From: Pedobacter sp. B4-66
Lineage (GTDB): Bacteria > Bacteroidota > Bacteroidia > Sphingobacteriales > Sphingobacteriaceae
Reading direction: 5' to 3'
Length of the DNA stretch: 64,000 nt
NCBI RefSeq assembly: GCF_018492665.1
Contig: NZ_JAFVME010000009.1
Location: 62,001-126,000 of the forward strand
The position numbers and the translations under genes were made by a program. Under the pieces are notes generated by a model. The model made no database searches and was not told where the DNA came from. It saw only the letters and a list, made by a program, of their open reading frames with translations. Positions 8,594 to 18,018 of this stretch are shown piece by piece (position 1 is the stretch's first letter; the number at the start of each line of letters is the position of its first letter).

Positions 8594-8990
8594 GTACAAA
8601 AAAGTAATGCTGGTGGATGACAATGAGGTGGATCTAAAAATAAACTCAAAAATCATTTCGATCTCCAAGCTATTTGATGAAACTATTTTATGCCAATCAG
8701 GTGAAGAGGCCTTATCTTATCTAAGCAAACATGTTGATGATGTAGCGAACCTGCCCGACTTCATCTTGTTAGATATACAAATGCCCGAAATGGACGGATT
8801 TGAGTTTTTGGAGATTTACAAGAAATTCCCTGCTTCAGTAACCGATAAATGCCTGATAGCAATACTGTCATCAACCTTAGATTTTGGGGATATAAAAAAA
8901 GCAGAGGCTAATCCACATGTAATTAAGCTTTTAAAGAAACCTCTTTTCCCTCAGGAATTAGAGAAATTACTTCACAAATATTTCGCTTAA
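8583..8990 (+). CDS. CheY-like receiver-only response regulator
   Basis: A receiver of about 135 aa. I choose the ATG at 8583 (MLSKYKKVMLVDDNEVDLK), which overlaps the kinase gene by 11 bases; an in-frame ATG at 8553 would add ten residues with no domain content. Seen: VDDNE at 11-15, phospho-acceptor D64 (LLDIQMPEMDGFEF), SS in AILSSTLD, and K in LLKKPLF. Its sequence type (QMPEMDGFEFL) is different from the other three receivers of this block and resembles Spo0F/Rcp1-like single-domain regulators. It is the last gene of the operon and the likely final acceptor of the relay. Its stop codon abuts the stop codon of the convergent receptor gene with no base between. Confidence 0.9.
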   Translation: MLSKYKKVMLVDDNEVDLKINSKIISISKLFDETILCQSGEEALSYLSKHVDDVANLPDFILLDIQMPEMDGFEFLEIYKKFPASVTDKCLIAILSSTLDFGDIKKAEANPHVIKLLKKPLFPQELEKLLHKYFA

Positions 8991-11219
8991 TTAATTTGAC
9001 TTCACTCTATTTTGTTCGGCAGATGAGCCATTAACCCGCTCTCTTACAGCCCTAATCAATTTACTCCCAAAATTATAGGTAAAAGTTAACCTGAACACCC
9101 TTGTTTCAGGTTTTTGATAAAGCTTATAATCTTGTTGCTTAATTGCACTGCTGATGTTCGCCTTACGCTGATTAAAAACATCTGTAGCTGCTAGCTTAAG
9201 GTTCATTTTATTATCGAAAAAGGATTTACTTAATCCCATATCAACTCCATAGATCGGTTTTACTTTGTAGGTTCCATAAATCTGAGCCGATTGATAGCTT
9301 GCGATAAGCTCGGCACTAAGCGTTTGATTCAATTGAAAAGTTTGCGTAGTATTTACCAACCATGTAAACTTGTTACTTTTAAAAGGCACTCCCATTAATT
9401 CTGGTGTACTATAATTGGTATGATACAAAGTAACTTCATTATTTGTACTCCACCATTTGCTGAGTGTTAATGGCGCACTAACATTCAGATTCACAGTTTT
9501 TTCATTTGCCATATTTTGGTCTTTTATAAGCAGCGTTTTCTTTACACTATCGGTAAGTAGTGTTGTGGTAATCACGTCACGTGTTACACTGTAACCAAGC
9601 GTTGCATTTAATATCTTTTTATAACCATAAGAAAACTCAAATGCATTTGTATACTGAGGATTTAAGAATGGGTTCCCTTGATTATAAGTATACAGATCAG
9701 AAAAGAACAGGAATGGATTTAACGATTGGTAGTCTGGCCTATCTATCCTCCTACTGTACGAAATACCTATTTCATGATTTGGCGTAAATGTGTGGTTAAT
9801 TAAAATGCTAGGAAATAAGTCCAGATAGTTTCTCTTCACCATCAATTTTTCCGTTAAAGAGTTACCCTCCGAGTGTGTAAATTCGGCTCTTAAACCAACT
9901 TGAATTGTTGTCGATTTATATTCCTTATGTAAATTGATATAAGCAGCACTAACCTGCTCTTTATAAATGAATCTGTTACTCCTAGAGGTGTCGTTATTCC
10001 AGGTATTATTCTGGAGATTTTCAAATTTAAAATCATTATCCGTTCGTACATAGCTGTTTTTCGCACCTGCTTCCAATTTCATTTTAGAGGCCAATGGAAG
10101 CGTATAGTCTACTTTTCCTACAAGAATATTAACATTTGAGGGCGTAGCATTTCTATAAATTAGCGGTGCTCTAAGTGGATTTCCAAATGCATTGTAGAAA
10201 TAATTATTGTAGACTGTTTTATTGTTACTATAAAAATGTGCGTAGTCAACATCTGCATTAAACTCCTGTCCTAAAGTATCTATTGTGAACTTATAATTAA
10301 GATTATATGTTTGATCAGTATATTTACTAGAACCAGGATTAATAGCCACCACCGATGAATCATAAGCTATCGGCTTATTCCCCATCAACGTTCTATTTTC
10401 ACTGTTTACATTAACGTTTTTAAACGATCCGTTCATTGAGAAACCCAATGCACTTTTATCATTTAAATAATAGTCGATTCCCGCTCTATAAGTATTATCT
10501 TTATGAAGATAGACTTCCCGACCCTTTTGATTAAAATAGGTTTGCTCTACTCCCGAAGTATTACTTCGATTTACGTTGAGATCCTGAAAGTCTTTATTTT
10601 CTGAGTAATTATAATCTCCAAAAAACTTTACTTTGTTTACGCTATGATTAAGCATTAAGCCGCCATTGTACTTATAATATTTACCGTAGCCACTACCCGC
10701 AGTGATGGTGCCATTAGTTCCATCGCTCTGATTCTTTTTTAGCTTGATGTTAATAATACCTGCACTTCCGGTTGCATCATATTTAGCCGAAGGATTACTC
10801 ATCATTTCAATACTTTCAATTGAGTTACCAGGGGTAGAACGTAATAGCACGGTTAACTGTTCAGTTGATAAGTAAGTCAGCTTACCGTTTAGCATAATAC
10901 TTACCCCCCTTCTACCTTTCAAACTAATATTCCCTTCACTATCTACAGTTACTCCAGGAGCTTTTGAAAGTATATCGAAGGCAGAATTTCCGGTGGCCAA
11001 TATGCTATTGGCAACATTTAAGATCACTTTATTACCTTTTCTTTGGATCAGTGGCTTTTTCGCGGTGACACTAACTGTACTTAATTGTTGTTCAGCAAGA
11101 TTACTAGTAGTATCTGCTACTTTTCCTGCAGTTTTCTCTTCGTTTTGAGAATAGGTATTAGAGATAAACAGCAGGGTTGAAATGATTAAAAAAAAACATT
11201 TTCTAATTGTTCCTTTCAT
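8991..11219 (-). CDS. TonB-dependent-receptor-like outer-membrane beta-barrel protein
   Basis: A 742-aa outer-membrane protein with a signal peptide (1-24), a plug-like domain (about 60-160: AFDILSKAPGVTV, IMLNGK, IEMMSNPSAKYDATG) and a long beta-strand-rich region ending in FRLTFTYNFGSK. This is the OMP_b-brl_3 group related to TonB-dependent receptors. It lacks the N-terminal carboxypeptidase-like domain that its relative at 40631-43021 has, and no SusD partner is next to it, so it is not a SusC of a polysaccharide locus. A precise cargo cannot be named. Four phased TTTAAC repeats lie 69-106 bases upstream of its start, so it may have a dedicated regulator. Confidence 0.85.
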   Translation of the reverse strand: MKGTIRKCFFLIISTLLFISNTYSQNEEKTAGKVADTTSNLAEQQLSTVSVTAKKPLIQRKGNKVILNVANSILATGNSAFDILSKAPGVTVDSEGNISLKGRRGVSIMLNGKLTYLSTEQLTVLLRSTPGNSIESIEMMSNPSAKYDATGSAGIINIKLKKNQSDGTNGTITAGSGYGKYYKYNGGLMLNHSVNKVKFFGDYNYSENKDFQDLNVNRSNTSGVEQTYFNQKGREVYLHKDNTYRAGIDYYLNDKSALGFSMNGSFKNVNVNSENRTLMGNKPIAYDSSVVAINPGSSKYTDQTYNLNYKFTIDTLGQEFNADVDYAHFYSNNKTVYNNYFYNAFGNPLRAPLIYRNATPSNVNILVGKVDYTLPLASKMKLEAGAKNSYVRTDNDFKFENLQNNTWNNDTSRSNRFIYKEQVSAAYINLHKEYKSTTIQVGLRAEFTHSEGNSLTEKLMVKRNYLDLFPSILINHTFTPNHEIGISYSRRIDRPDYQSLNPFLFFSDLYTYNQGNPFLNPQYTNAFEFSYGYKKILNATLGYSVTRDVITTTLLTDSVKKTLLIKDQNMANEKTVNLNVSAPLTLSKWWSTNNEVTLYHTNYSTPELMGVPFKSNKFTWLVNTTQTFQLNQTLSAELIASYQSAQIYGTYKVKPIYGVDMGLSKSFFDNKMNLKLAATDVFNQRKANISSAIKQQDYKLYQKPETRVFRLTFTYNFGSKLIRAVRERVNGSSAEQNRVKSN

Positions 11220-11287
11220 AAGAGCAGATATTGATTTAAGATCGTTATGCTGCCGAAGATAAATTATTGAACAACCGGAAAATGTTT

Positions 11288-11325
11288 TTTAACATTGTTT
11301 AACGATGACTTTAACACAGTTTAAC
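11288..11325. promoter_or_regulatory. Four phased TTTAAC repeats upstream of the receptor gene
   Basis: TTTAAC occurs at 11288, 11298, 11310 and 11320, that is at steps of 10, 12 and 10 bases, so all four face nearly the same side of the helix. Within this stretch ACATTGTT (11292-11299) and AACAATGT (11323-11330) also form an inverted repeat. The array lies between the start of the receptor gene (11219) and the stop of the GH127 gene (11344), both on the minus strand. It looks like a regulator-binding array; no factor is known from sequence. Confidence 0.45.
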
Positions 11326-11343
11326 AATGTATTGAATGGCACT

Positions 11344-13353
11344 TTACTTTCTCTGGACCAGCGGGAACTGAGAAATACGCAAATTGGTACAACCATAAGG
11401 AACCAGCGTAATTTCTTCTTCTGCCGATGTTTCCAGGCCGTAAATAAAACTGTAAGGAAGTGGCCCCGTCATTTCATTATACAACTGCCATGATGGAATT
11501 CTTCTGCCCTTTGTTTTAATAGAAATTGGCGAATTTTGAAGGTTCCATGGGTAATTAGAAACAGCTCCTGTTTTCTCCACTTTATATTGCTCTTCAAGCT
11601 TGTTATCGGCAGTTTCAATTAACCCATAATTCCATGGAGAAGACGATCTGATCTCATCATAATAATTTCCATATTCTTCCGGATCTTTTACATTCTTAAC
11701 TCTGGTTACCTCTTCCTTCATTTTTAAAGCATAAGTAATTGGCCCACGCTCAACAGATACCGAATTTTCGTACCATCTGTTTTTAAAGATATGCATTGGT
11801 AATTCCAGCTCTACCACATCACCTGACTTCCATTCGCGTTCTATTTTAACAATCTGGTTACCGTTAGCCTCTTTAAATATCTGTCCATTGATTTTTACAA
11901 AACCTTTCTTACACCATTCAGGTATACGAAGATGAAAAGGAAAAGAAACCACTTTTACTTTTTTAGAGGTGCTAAGTGTAAACTTGATGGTCTCTTCGAA
12001 AGGATAATTTGTCTCCTCTTTAAAGTTCACTTCAACTCCGTTTGCAACAGTAGTTTTCACTTCACTTGGAGAATATACTAAAGCAGCTACACCTTTATCT
12101 GCCGTTTGATACCAAAGGTTTTGAGCAAACTTAGGCCATCCCTGATGCATATTTGAAGTACAACATGGATAACCAGACAGCAAACCATAGCACACATCTG
12201 TACCAGAATGCTCCTGATCAAAATTACGTGTATGTCTGGTTACCATTACCTGATTTGCCTGTTGATAGTACTGGCGATCCATGAAGTCATCCGAAACCTG
12301 AGCCGGCAAAGCATTAAATGCGATCTTTTCAAGTTGATCGGCATAATTAAGCTTACCAGTAATTTCTAACATACTTTCCAGAGAAAACATCATTTCTACC
12401 GCACTGCAAAGTTCCGATCCTTGTGTCGGATTGTTTCCATGCAAAGCCTCGTCGCCACCATACAAACCATGAGCAACCCCATTTTGCTTGCGTAAATCGC
12501 TAAAACCTTTATCTGTAGCTTCCAGATACTTATTCTCGCGATGATGCTGATAATAGACAATCGGCGCTTTCATCCCCTGAGCCAAATTAACACAATGGAT
12601 GCTTCCTAAAGTAGATAACATATCCGTATTTAAAAAGGCATTGGTATAATCGAAAGTTTGCTTATGAATTAACTCCCCAAGGTCAAGAAGAAATTTATCA
12701 CCGGTAATATCATATAGCCAATATACTACCTGAAGGTTGTCACCTCCACGGTAACGGGCCCAAAACGACCAATGATCTAATGGCTTTGACGGCAATTCCT
12801 TTAGTTGATACTTAAAGTAATTAGTCATCATTGTGATCACTCTTTTATCGCCAGTGGCAGAGTAGTACTGTTTAAGCACTTTTAGCATTACCATTTTTGG
12901 CCACCAATCGCGACTATTGTCGCGCTGCATGCCACGCTCATAACTATAGTCTTTTGTAGGGCCGAAATACCCATCAGGTTGTTGACTTTTAATTGCCCAC
13001 TCTACCCAAGGCTTTGTTTTAGCAATAAGCGCTTTATCATCCAAAAGATAAGCAAGAGGTAAAAGACCATCAATCCAATACGGGCCTCGCTCCCACTGAT
13101 CCCCATCACCACCTAGCCATCCATTTCTCTCGTTCATTACAATTGGATATAACTTATCCAGATTACCTGTTGCCCCATTTTTCTGGCGAACCAGCATTTC
13201 TCTTAGCCAACCCTGGGGTTTAATTGCCCCTAAGGGCAATTCTTTATAGGGATTTTGATTGGCACTTACTTGTGCTTTTGTATGGAGCGCCAGACCAGTT
13301 AACATGGTTATACCGCTTATACATAGTGTTGAAAACAAATGATTAATACGCAT
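11344..13353 (-). CDS. GH127-family (DUF1680) beta-L-arabinofuranosidase-like secreted enzyme
   Basis: A 669-aa protein with a signal peptide (about 1-28) and the (alpha/alpha)6-barrel sequence of GH127: PLGAIKPQGWL, WLGGDGDQWERGPYW and DWWPKMVML. In characterised GH127 beta-L-arabinofuranosidase, a Glu-x-Cys and a Cys-Cys pair hold zinc and supply the catalytic cysteine. The same residues are visible here as E314-L-C316 and C397-C398 (SGYPCCTSNMHQGWP), so the enzyme is probably active on a beta-L-arabinofuranoside or similar furanose. A C-terminal beta-sandwich with VERGPITYALK follows. It is the third gene of a minus-strand operon, 6 bases after the DUF4965 gene. The exact sugar is not determined by sequence. 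Confidence 0.85.
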   Translation of the reverse strand: MRINHLFSTLCISGITMLTGLALHTKAQVSANQNPYKELPLGAIKPQGWLREMLVRQKNGATGNLDKLYPIVMNERNGWLGGDGDQWERGPYWIDGLLPLAYLLDDKALIAKTKPWVEWAIKSQQPDGYFGPTKDYSYERGMQRDNSRDWWPKMVMLKVLKQYYSATGDKRVITMMTNYFKYQLKELPSKPLDHWSFWARYRGGDNLQVVYWLYDITGDKFLLDLGELIHKQTFDYTNAFLNTDMLSTLGSIHCVNLAQGMKAPIVYYQHHRENKYLEATDKGFSDLRKQNGVAHGLYGGDEALHGNNPTQGSELCSAVEMMFSLESMLEITGKLNYADQLEKIAFNALPAQVSDDFMDRQYYQQANQVMVTRHTRNFDQEHSGTDVCYGLLSGYPCCTSNMHQGWPKFAQNLWYQTADKGVAALVYSPSEVKTTVANGVEVNFKEETNYPFEETIKFTLSTSKKVKVVSFPFHLRIPEWCKKGFVKINGQIFKEANGNQIVKIEREWKSGDVVELELPMHIFKNRWYENSVSVERGPITYALKMKEEVTRVKNVKDPEEYGNYYDEIRSSSPWNYGLIETADNKLEEQYKVEKTGAVSNYPWNLQNSPISIKTKGRRIPSWQLYNEMTGPLPYSFIYGLETSAEEEITLVPYGCTNLRISQFPLVQRK

Positions 13354-13359
13354 ATCGGC

Positions 13360-15807
13360 TTATTTACTATGTAATTTATCATTCAATAATTTGATAGCAT
13401 AGCCACCAACAACGCTACGTGCCTGAAAACCTACCTGCTTACCATCTGTAGTTTCATGCCAGTCGCTTAAAGGCACTCTGCTTGTTGATTCTAAAGAGAA
13501 CTTATGGATTGGTTTAATAAACGTCTCAAAATCAGCCTGATTATCAGTTAAGGTCGCAGTCCACATAATCCAGTCAGATTTCGTGTAGGTTCTGCGGCTG
13601 TCTAATGGCAAACCAAACTCATTTTGTTTTTTCAAATAAAAGTCAATCTCCTTTTTATAAACTGATTTAGGGAATATATCAAGATCTAATACCTTATCCC
13701 ATACCAAATTGTACTTTTGGCTCCAGGTATTCTTTAAGTCAAATGTTAAGGCATAGTGATCTCCTGCATCTGCCATTGTCATCCATTTTTTCGCCATTTC
13801 TTTAGCCATTGGCGTATACTTCTCAGCTTCTTCTTTATCTCCTAATTGCGCTGCAAGCATTCCGTAACCACCTAGGGCCACAATTGCTTTTACAGATAAA
13901 TTGGTGTTACGAGCAAGGTGACCAGCAAAATCATCAGTACACAACTGATTTGCAGGATCAAATCCATCTTTGCTTAAGTAATCGGCCCAGATAGCAAGTG
14001 TTTTCCAATGTTTTTTAGCGTATTCTGCATTACCTTCGGCCTTAGCAATCGCGGCAGTAAGGATAATCATGTTACCAGCTTCTTCAACCGGCATGTCCTC
14101 ACCATAAGTTTGTCCGTTAGCTAAAGGATATGTACCCAAATCGTGTGCGGGGAAAGGTTTTTTCCATTTTCCGCTTTCGCTGTAATAGAAAATTCCGTTT
14201 AACATTCCTTTTAATAAATCAGGATTGTACACTAAAAACAATGGCGCAGAAGGGTAAGTTACATCTACAGTGTTGATAGAACCGTTACTAAAGTTCTCTT
14301 TAGAAAGGAATAATATATCACCTTGCGGACTTTCTACTAATTTATGAGCTGAGATAGCCTGACGATAAGAAATATCCGAAAGATTTGCATACTCTTTACC
14401 ACCCGATTTTAAGTTTGCAGCATAATACTGTTTGTTAAACGCCTCACATTTTTGCAATACAGCAGCATATTCATTGTTTGCAAGTGTAAGTTGCTTATCT
14501 ATTGTCTGGTTATTTTTACGATTCCACCAAGGCTTTAAGTTTTCACCAAAGTATTGAACAGATTCAATGTCATCATAACCAACCAATACTGTTTTTTCAG
14601 TTGCAGTAGTACCAACACTAAAGGGCAATACTGTAGCCAATGTTAAGCTTTTACCTTGCGCCGAAGAAGAACCTGATTTCCCGTTTACAAAAGATGAAAC
14701 AGCATCAGCTGATGAAGTAACATACTGTTTGCCGTTATTTTGAGGAACAGCAACATACATATAACCCCAATCAATACGGACATCATCACCTCGTTTTTTC
14801 AATACAGGTTGTGCCGTTGTACCAGCTTTAAGTACAGAAAGCGACCCATTTTTGTAAATAGATGCCTGAACTTCCTGAGCAGAATTGTTAGTAGCAATAT
14901 CAGTTGACGCACCAAAATAAACTTGTGCATCATGCTTTTGACCATCATTCGCTTTAAGCTTAAATGACACATAAGAAACTGGTCTTGCTAACAAATCAAG
15001 ATTATCCATAAGTAATGGCGATGTAAAAGCAACCTCCATATCTACTTTACCGGCACTAAACTTATAAATAGTTTGCGTAGCATTTATAGTCACACTATTT
15101 TGTTTAGCTATAAGTACAGATTTCAATGCCGCTGCTGGTTTTTCGTAAGCCAAACCAACATCTAACCATTGACCGCCAGCTGTATTTTTAATGTGCGCAG
15201 CGATAACATTCTTGCCTTTTTTCAATACACCTTTTATCTTCTCATCAATTGGGATATAAACATATTTACCAGTCCAACAGTTACAGTTGTACAATTTAAC
15301 CCCGTTTATAAACAAGTCGATGTTATCATCATGATTGATTCTTAAGTTTATGCCTTTAAGGTCAATTTGATCCAGGTTAAACTCACGACGCATCCAAAGG
15401 TTATTGCTTTTCCATTGAGTTTTGGCATCACCATCACCAAATGGGGCACTTCCGGTTTTCCAATCTTCATCGTTATAAATAGCTTTTTCCCAACCTGCAA
15501 CTGGTGCTGTTTCAGTATATTTTGCAGTGTAGCTTTTATCTTCGGCAGTAGGAACTAGCGTTTCGAAGCTTTTTTCAGGTTTCCCTAAGAAACTGTAAAC
15601 CCTACCATCAACTTTAACAAAGCCAGATAAAGCATGGTTAGTGCCTGTCCAGTGTTTTGTTGGCGATGCATTAAGGTCGTCAGAAAACGACCAGATACTG
15701 AAATAAGGGTCGTGTGTAATTAGTGGATAGGCAGGCGCTTTACGTTGCTGAGCGGAAGCACTAAACATAGTAGCAGCCAGGCCTAAAGAAAGAAATAAAC
15801 GTTTCAT
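13360..15807 (-). CDS. Secreted glutaminase-like protein (DUF4964/5127/4965/1793 architecture)
   Basis: About 815 aa from the ATG at 15807 (MKRLFLSLGL...SASAQ, a clear signal peptide); the open frame extends 20 codons further upstream, but that would bury the signal sequence. Order seen: DUF4964-like start (APAYPLITHDPYFSIWSF), DUF5127-like beta-sandwich, then the helical DUF4965/DUF1793 barrel (NGQTYGEDMPVEEAGNMII and RVPLSDWHETTDG). Proteins of this build are named after fungal glutaminase A, but many sit in glycan-degradation loci and may be glycosidases. Unusually, residues about 80-210 hold an inserted GH2-like jelly-roll (W.RREF.L, INHDDNIDLFINGVKLYN, KKGKNVIAAHI), probably sugar-binding. 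It lies 22 bases after the PHP-like gene. Confidence 0.8.
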   Translation of the reverse strand: MKRLFLSLGLAATMFSASAQQRKAPAYPLITHDPYFSIWSFSDDLNASPTKHWTGTNHALSGFVKVDGRVYSFLGKPEKSFETLVPTAEDKSYTAKYTETAPVAGWEKAIYNDEDWKTGSAPFGDGDAKTQWKSNNLWMRREFNLDQIDLKGINLRINHDDNIDLFINGVKLYNCNCWTGKYVYIPIDEKIKGVLKKGKNVIAAHIKNTAGGQWLDVGLAYEKPAAALKSVLIAKQNSVTINATQTIYKFSAGKVDMEVAFTSPLLMDNLDLLARPVSYVSFKLKANDGQKHDAQVYFGASTDIATNNSAQEVQASIYKNGSLSVLKAGTTAQPVLKKRGDDVRIDWGYMYVAVPQNNGKQYVTSSADAVSSFVNGKSGSSSAQGKSLTLATVLPFSVGTTATEKTVLVGYDDIESVQYFGENLKPWWNRKNNQTIDKQLTLANNEYAAVLQKCEAFNKQYYAANLKSGGKEYANLSDISYRQAISAHKLVESPQGDILFLSKENFSNGSINTVDVTYPSAPLFLVYNPDLLKGMLNGIFYYSESGKWKKPFPAHDLGTYPLANGQTYGEDMPVEEAGNMIILTAAIAKAEGNAEYAKKHWKTLAIWADYLSKDGFDPANQLCTDDFAGHLARNTNLSVKAIVALGGYGMLAAQLGDKEEAEKYTPMAKEMAKKWMTMADAGDHYALTFDLKNTWSQKYNLVWDKVLDLDIFPKSVYKKEIDFYLKKQNEFGLPLDSRRTYTKSDWIMWTATLTDNQADFETFIKPIHKFSLESTSRVPLSDWHETTDGKQVGFQARSVVGGYAIKLLNDKLHSK

Positions 15808-15829
15808 GTTTGTTTGTGTTGTTATTTGG

Positions 15830-17923
15830 TTAATGTTTAATATAAAAAGATTGACTAAAAGCGCCATTTGCTGCTATATCCCAGGCTTCTACCCTTGCCC
15901 ATGTTCTGTTGCTAAGCTTAGTTTTAAAATGCAACAACTGAGATCCAAAGGCCTGTGTTTTGGTAAGATCTATCTTTTCTCTATAGACCTTATTACCATC
16001 ACCCGATATGATCTCTACAAAATTCATTGGAAAAGTCCAGTTTAGCTTAACCTTAACATTTGCAAAACCTGATTTATCAAGTGCAATTGTCTCACCAGAA
16101 CGCTTACCGTTCATGGTGAGTTCCGGCATTAAAACTTCTCCTGTACTTGCAAAAAACTTACCTTGCTGCATTACATCCAACACAGGTTGCCAGCCCTTAT
16201 TAAACTGAGGTAATGAATCCATCATTAAGTAGTTCACATTTAAATGCGCATACATCTCATTTTCCGGTGTTATGGTAAAAAGATCAGCTTCAGTAATCAC
16301 AGTCTTTTTCAAATTCCAATTATTCATATCGTCCATCAGATCCAAAACCCGTTTGCCAAGTCTTGGCTCAGATAAATCAGCTGGCATTGCCTTCCAGGCT
16401 GCTCCCATAAAATGAGGAGATTTAAAAAATGCCTCCTCTTTATACACATCAGGTGCATTAACTGATCCCTTTGTGCGTGCATGAGCTGTCCAGGCCAATC
16501 CTTTTTCTTCTTCTAGCAGTTTCAACATGTCGTCTTTATCGCCAATATGATAAATCTTACCATACTGAGGGTGGTTTTCAGTATAAGGAACCTCCTTTTT
16601 GCGCGACATGATCCAATAAACAGGCTTAGGGAAAAGTGCCAACCAATGGCCACCAAAAAACTCATTGGGCTCTTCGCCAGGTAACAAAAGAAGTTTATTA
16701 TCAGAAAGTCGTTTACACTGTTCAAAAAGTGCATGCAATTCTTTTAGCCTTGTTTCATCCGGTCCTTTTGGATGTGCAGTGTAATGAAACTCTGCAAGAT
16801 GTACAATATCTATACCTGTTTTCTTAAATACCTTAACAAAATCAGGCACCTCCGGAATTGGTTTATTTGCTAACACTACACTCATAATAAACTCATTATG
16901 AAAATGACTCGACATCGTTTTATAACCTGGTAACTTAACATAGCTATCGTTATGTGTAAACTTCTTTACTTCAGTAAAAGCAGCACTTTCGTTCTCTGCA
17001 TTAAGCAGACAGAAGAAATTTAGGCGTTGTTTACTCTCAGGAGGCGCATTAAACCAAGGGACAAACCTCCTATCGCCCTCTAAATCCTGACGAATCCCAA
17101 TGCCATACCCATTCGTCATTTTCCTGTAGTTATTTCCAAACCAAGTAAATTTCAAGTTAAAGGCTTCATCCAAAGGATAGAAATACTGATGAGGCGCCGG
17201 AAATATTGCCAACACCCCGTCTTTTCCTTTGGCGACTATAGTTCTGTATTTTACCGCTATATTTTTTGAAGCATCAGAATCAATTGCAGTTACAGTTTGT
17301 AAACTATCTCCCGTATTTATCCATGATATATTTTTCCAACTGGCTGATCTATTTATTAAACCCGCATCATACACAATTGCCGTCGAATCTATTTTAGTTG
17401 AAATAACCGCAGCGATATTAAACAACGGACTACCGTTGTAAAAAGTTATTTCAAGGTTCCCGGAAAAACGATCTGCTTTTAAAGAGGAAATGGTCACTAC
17501 CGTTCTGCTGCCTATCGTTTTTACCGTCGCAGCAGATTTTTCCAATTCTACATTATAGGTTTTGTATTTCTTTTGAGGAACCTTATCAAAGAATATGTTC
17601 CAGCCATTTTGCGAAATCAAATCCCTTTTGCCGATAGTAAGCAGAAAAGCAGGATCAAGATCTGTTGAAATCAACTTGGCTTTTTTGGCCACACCCATCA
17701 AAAGGCGACTAAACAATGGCTTACCCTGTTCCATGTTAAGATCAACCTGTCCGTAATTATTATTTCCGGCAGGCCAGGTTATTTTCAGGATGCTTTGGCT
17801 ATATGTTGCTGTTACTCCCGACTTGCGGTCAAACTTCTGAGTGTTCACCTGAGAAACCTGAGCTGAAGCAAAGTTTACATTGCACAAATAAATGAGTACA
17901 ACTATTATTAATCGTTTACACAT
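15830..17923 (-). CDS. Secreted PHP-like (CehA/McbA-type) metallohydrolase
   Basis: A 697-aa protein with a signal peptide (1-21). Residues about 25-310 form a beta-rich domain. The part from about 335 is PHP-like: H340-F-H342 in SSHFHNEF, a second cluster HLAEFHYTAHP, GEEPNEFFGGHW, and AWTAHARTKGS. These His/Glu clusters fit a tri-metal hydrolase site of the polymerase-and-histidinol-phosphatase superfamily. A C-terminal beta domain ends the protein. The reaction is unknown; secreted members may cleave phosphate or other esters. It is the first gene of the operon with the glutaminase-like and GH127 enzymes, so it probably handles the same substrate. Two 12-base direct repeats lie 61-95 bases upstream. 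Confidence 0.7.
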   Translation of the reverse strand: MCKRLIIVVLIYLCNVNFASAQVSQVNTQKFDRKSGVTATYSQSILKITWPAGNNNYGQVDLNMEQGKPLFSRLLMGVAKKAKLISTDLDPAFLLTIGKRDLISQNGWNIFFDKVPQKKYKTYNVELEKSAATVKTIGSRTVVTISSLKADRFSGNLEITFYNGSPLFNIAAVISTKIDSTAIVYDAGLINRSASWKNISWINTGDSLQTVTAIDSDASKNIAVKYRTIVAKGKDGVLAIFPAPHQYFYPLDEAFNLKFTWFGNNYRKMTNGYGIGIRQDLEGDRRFVPWFNAPPESKQRLNFFCLLNAENESAAFTEVKKFTHNDSYVKLPGYKTMSSHFHNEFIMSVVLANKPIPEVPDFVKVFKKTGIDIVHLAEFHYTAHPKGPDETRLKELHALFEQCKRLSDNKLLLLPGEEPNEFFGGHWLALFPKPVYWIMSRKKEVPYTENHPQYGKIYHIGDKDDMLKLLEEEKGLAWTAHARTKGSVNAPDVYKEEAFFKSPHFMGAAWKAMPADLSEPRLGKRVLDLMDDMNNWNLKKTVITEADLFTITPENEMYAHLNVNYLMMDSLPQFNKGWQPVLDVMQQGKFFASTGEVLMPELTMNGKRSGETIALDKSGFANVKVKLNWTFPMNFVEIISGDGNKVYREKIDLTKTQAFGSQLLHFKTKLSNRTWARVEAWDIAANGAFSQSFYIKH

Positions 17924-17983
17924 ATTCTTAATTTATAAATGGTTATAAACAAAGAAAGGCAATATGAATTTGATTAAATAAGG

Positions 17984-18018
17984 AATGCGTCTCAATATTT
18001 CAGCAATGCGTATCAAAA
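17984..18018. promoter_or_regulatory. Direct repeat 21 bp apart upstream of the secreted-enzyme operon
   Basis: AATGCGTCTCAATAT (17984-17998) and AATGCGTATCAAAAT (18005-18019) differ at two positions and are 21 bases apart, exactly two helical turns. They lie 61-96 bases before the start of the PHP-like gene and just beyond the LysR stop codon. This is a candidate activator site for the three-gene operon. Confidence 0.4.

Noticed and set aside
8991..11219. SusC assignment for the receptor
   Set aside because: It lacks the N-terminal carboxypeptidase-like domain and a SusD neighbour; it fits the OMP_b-brl_3 group.
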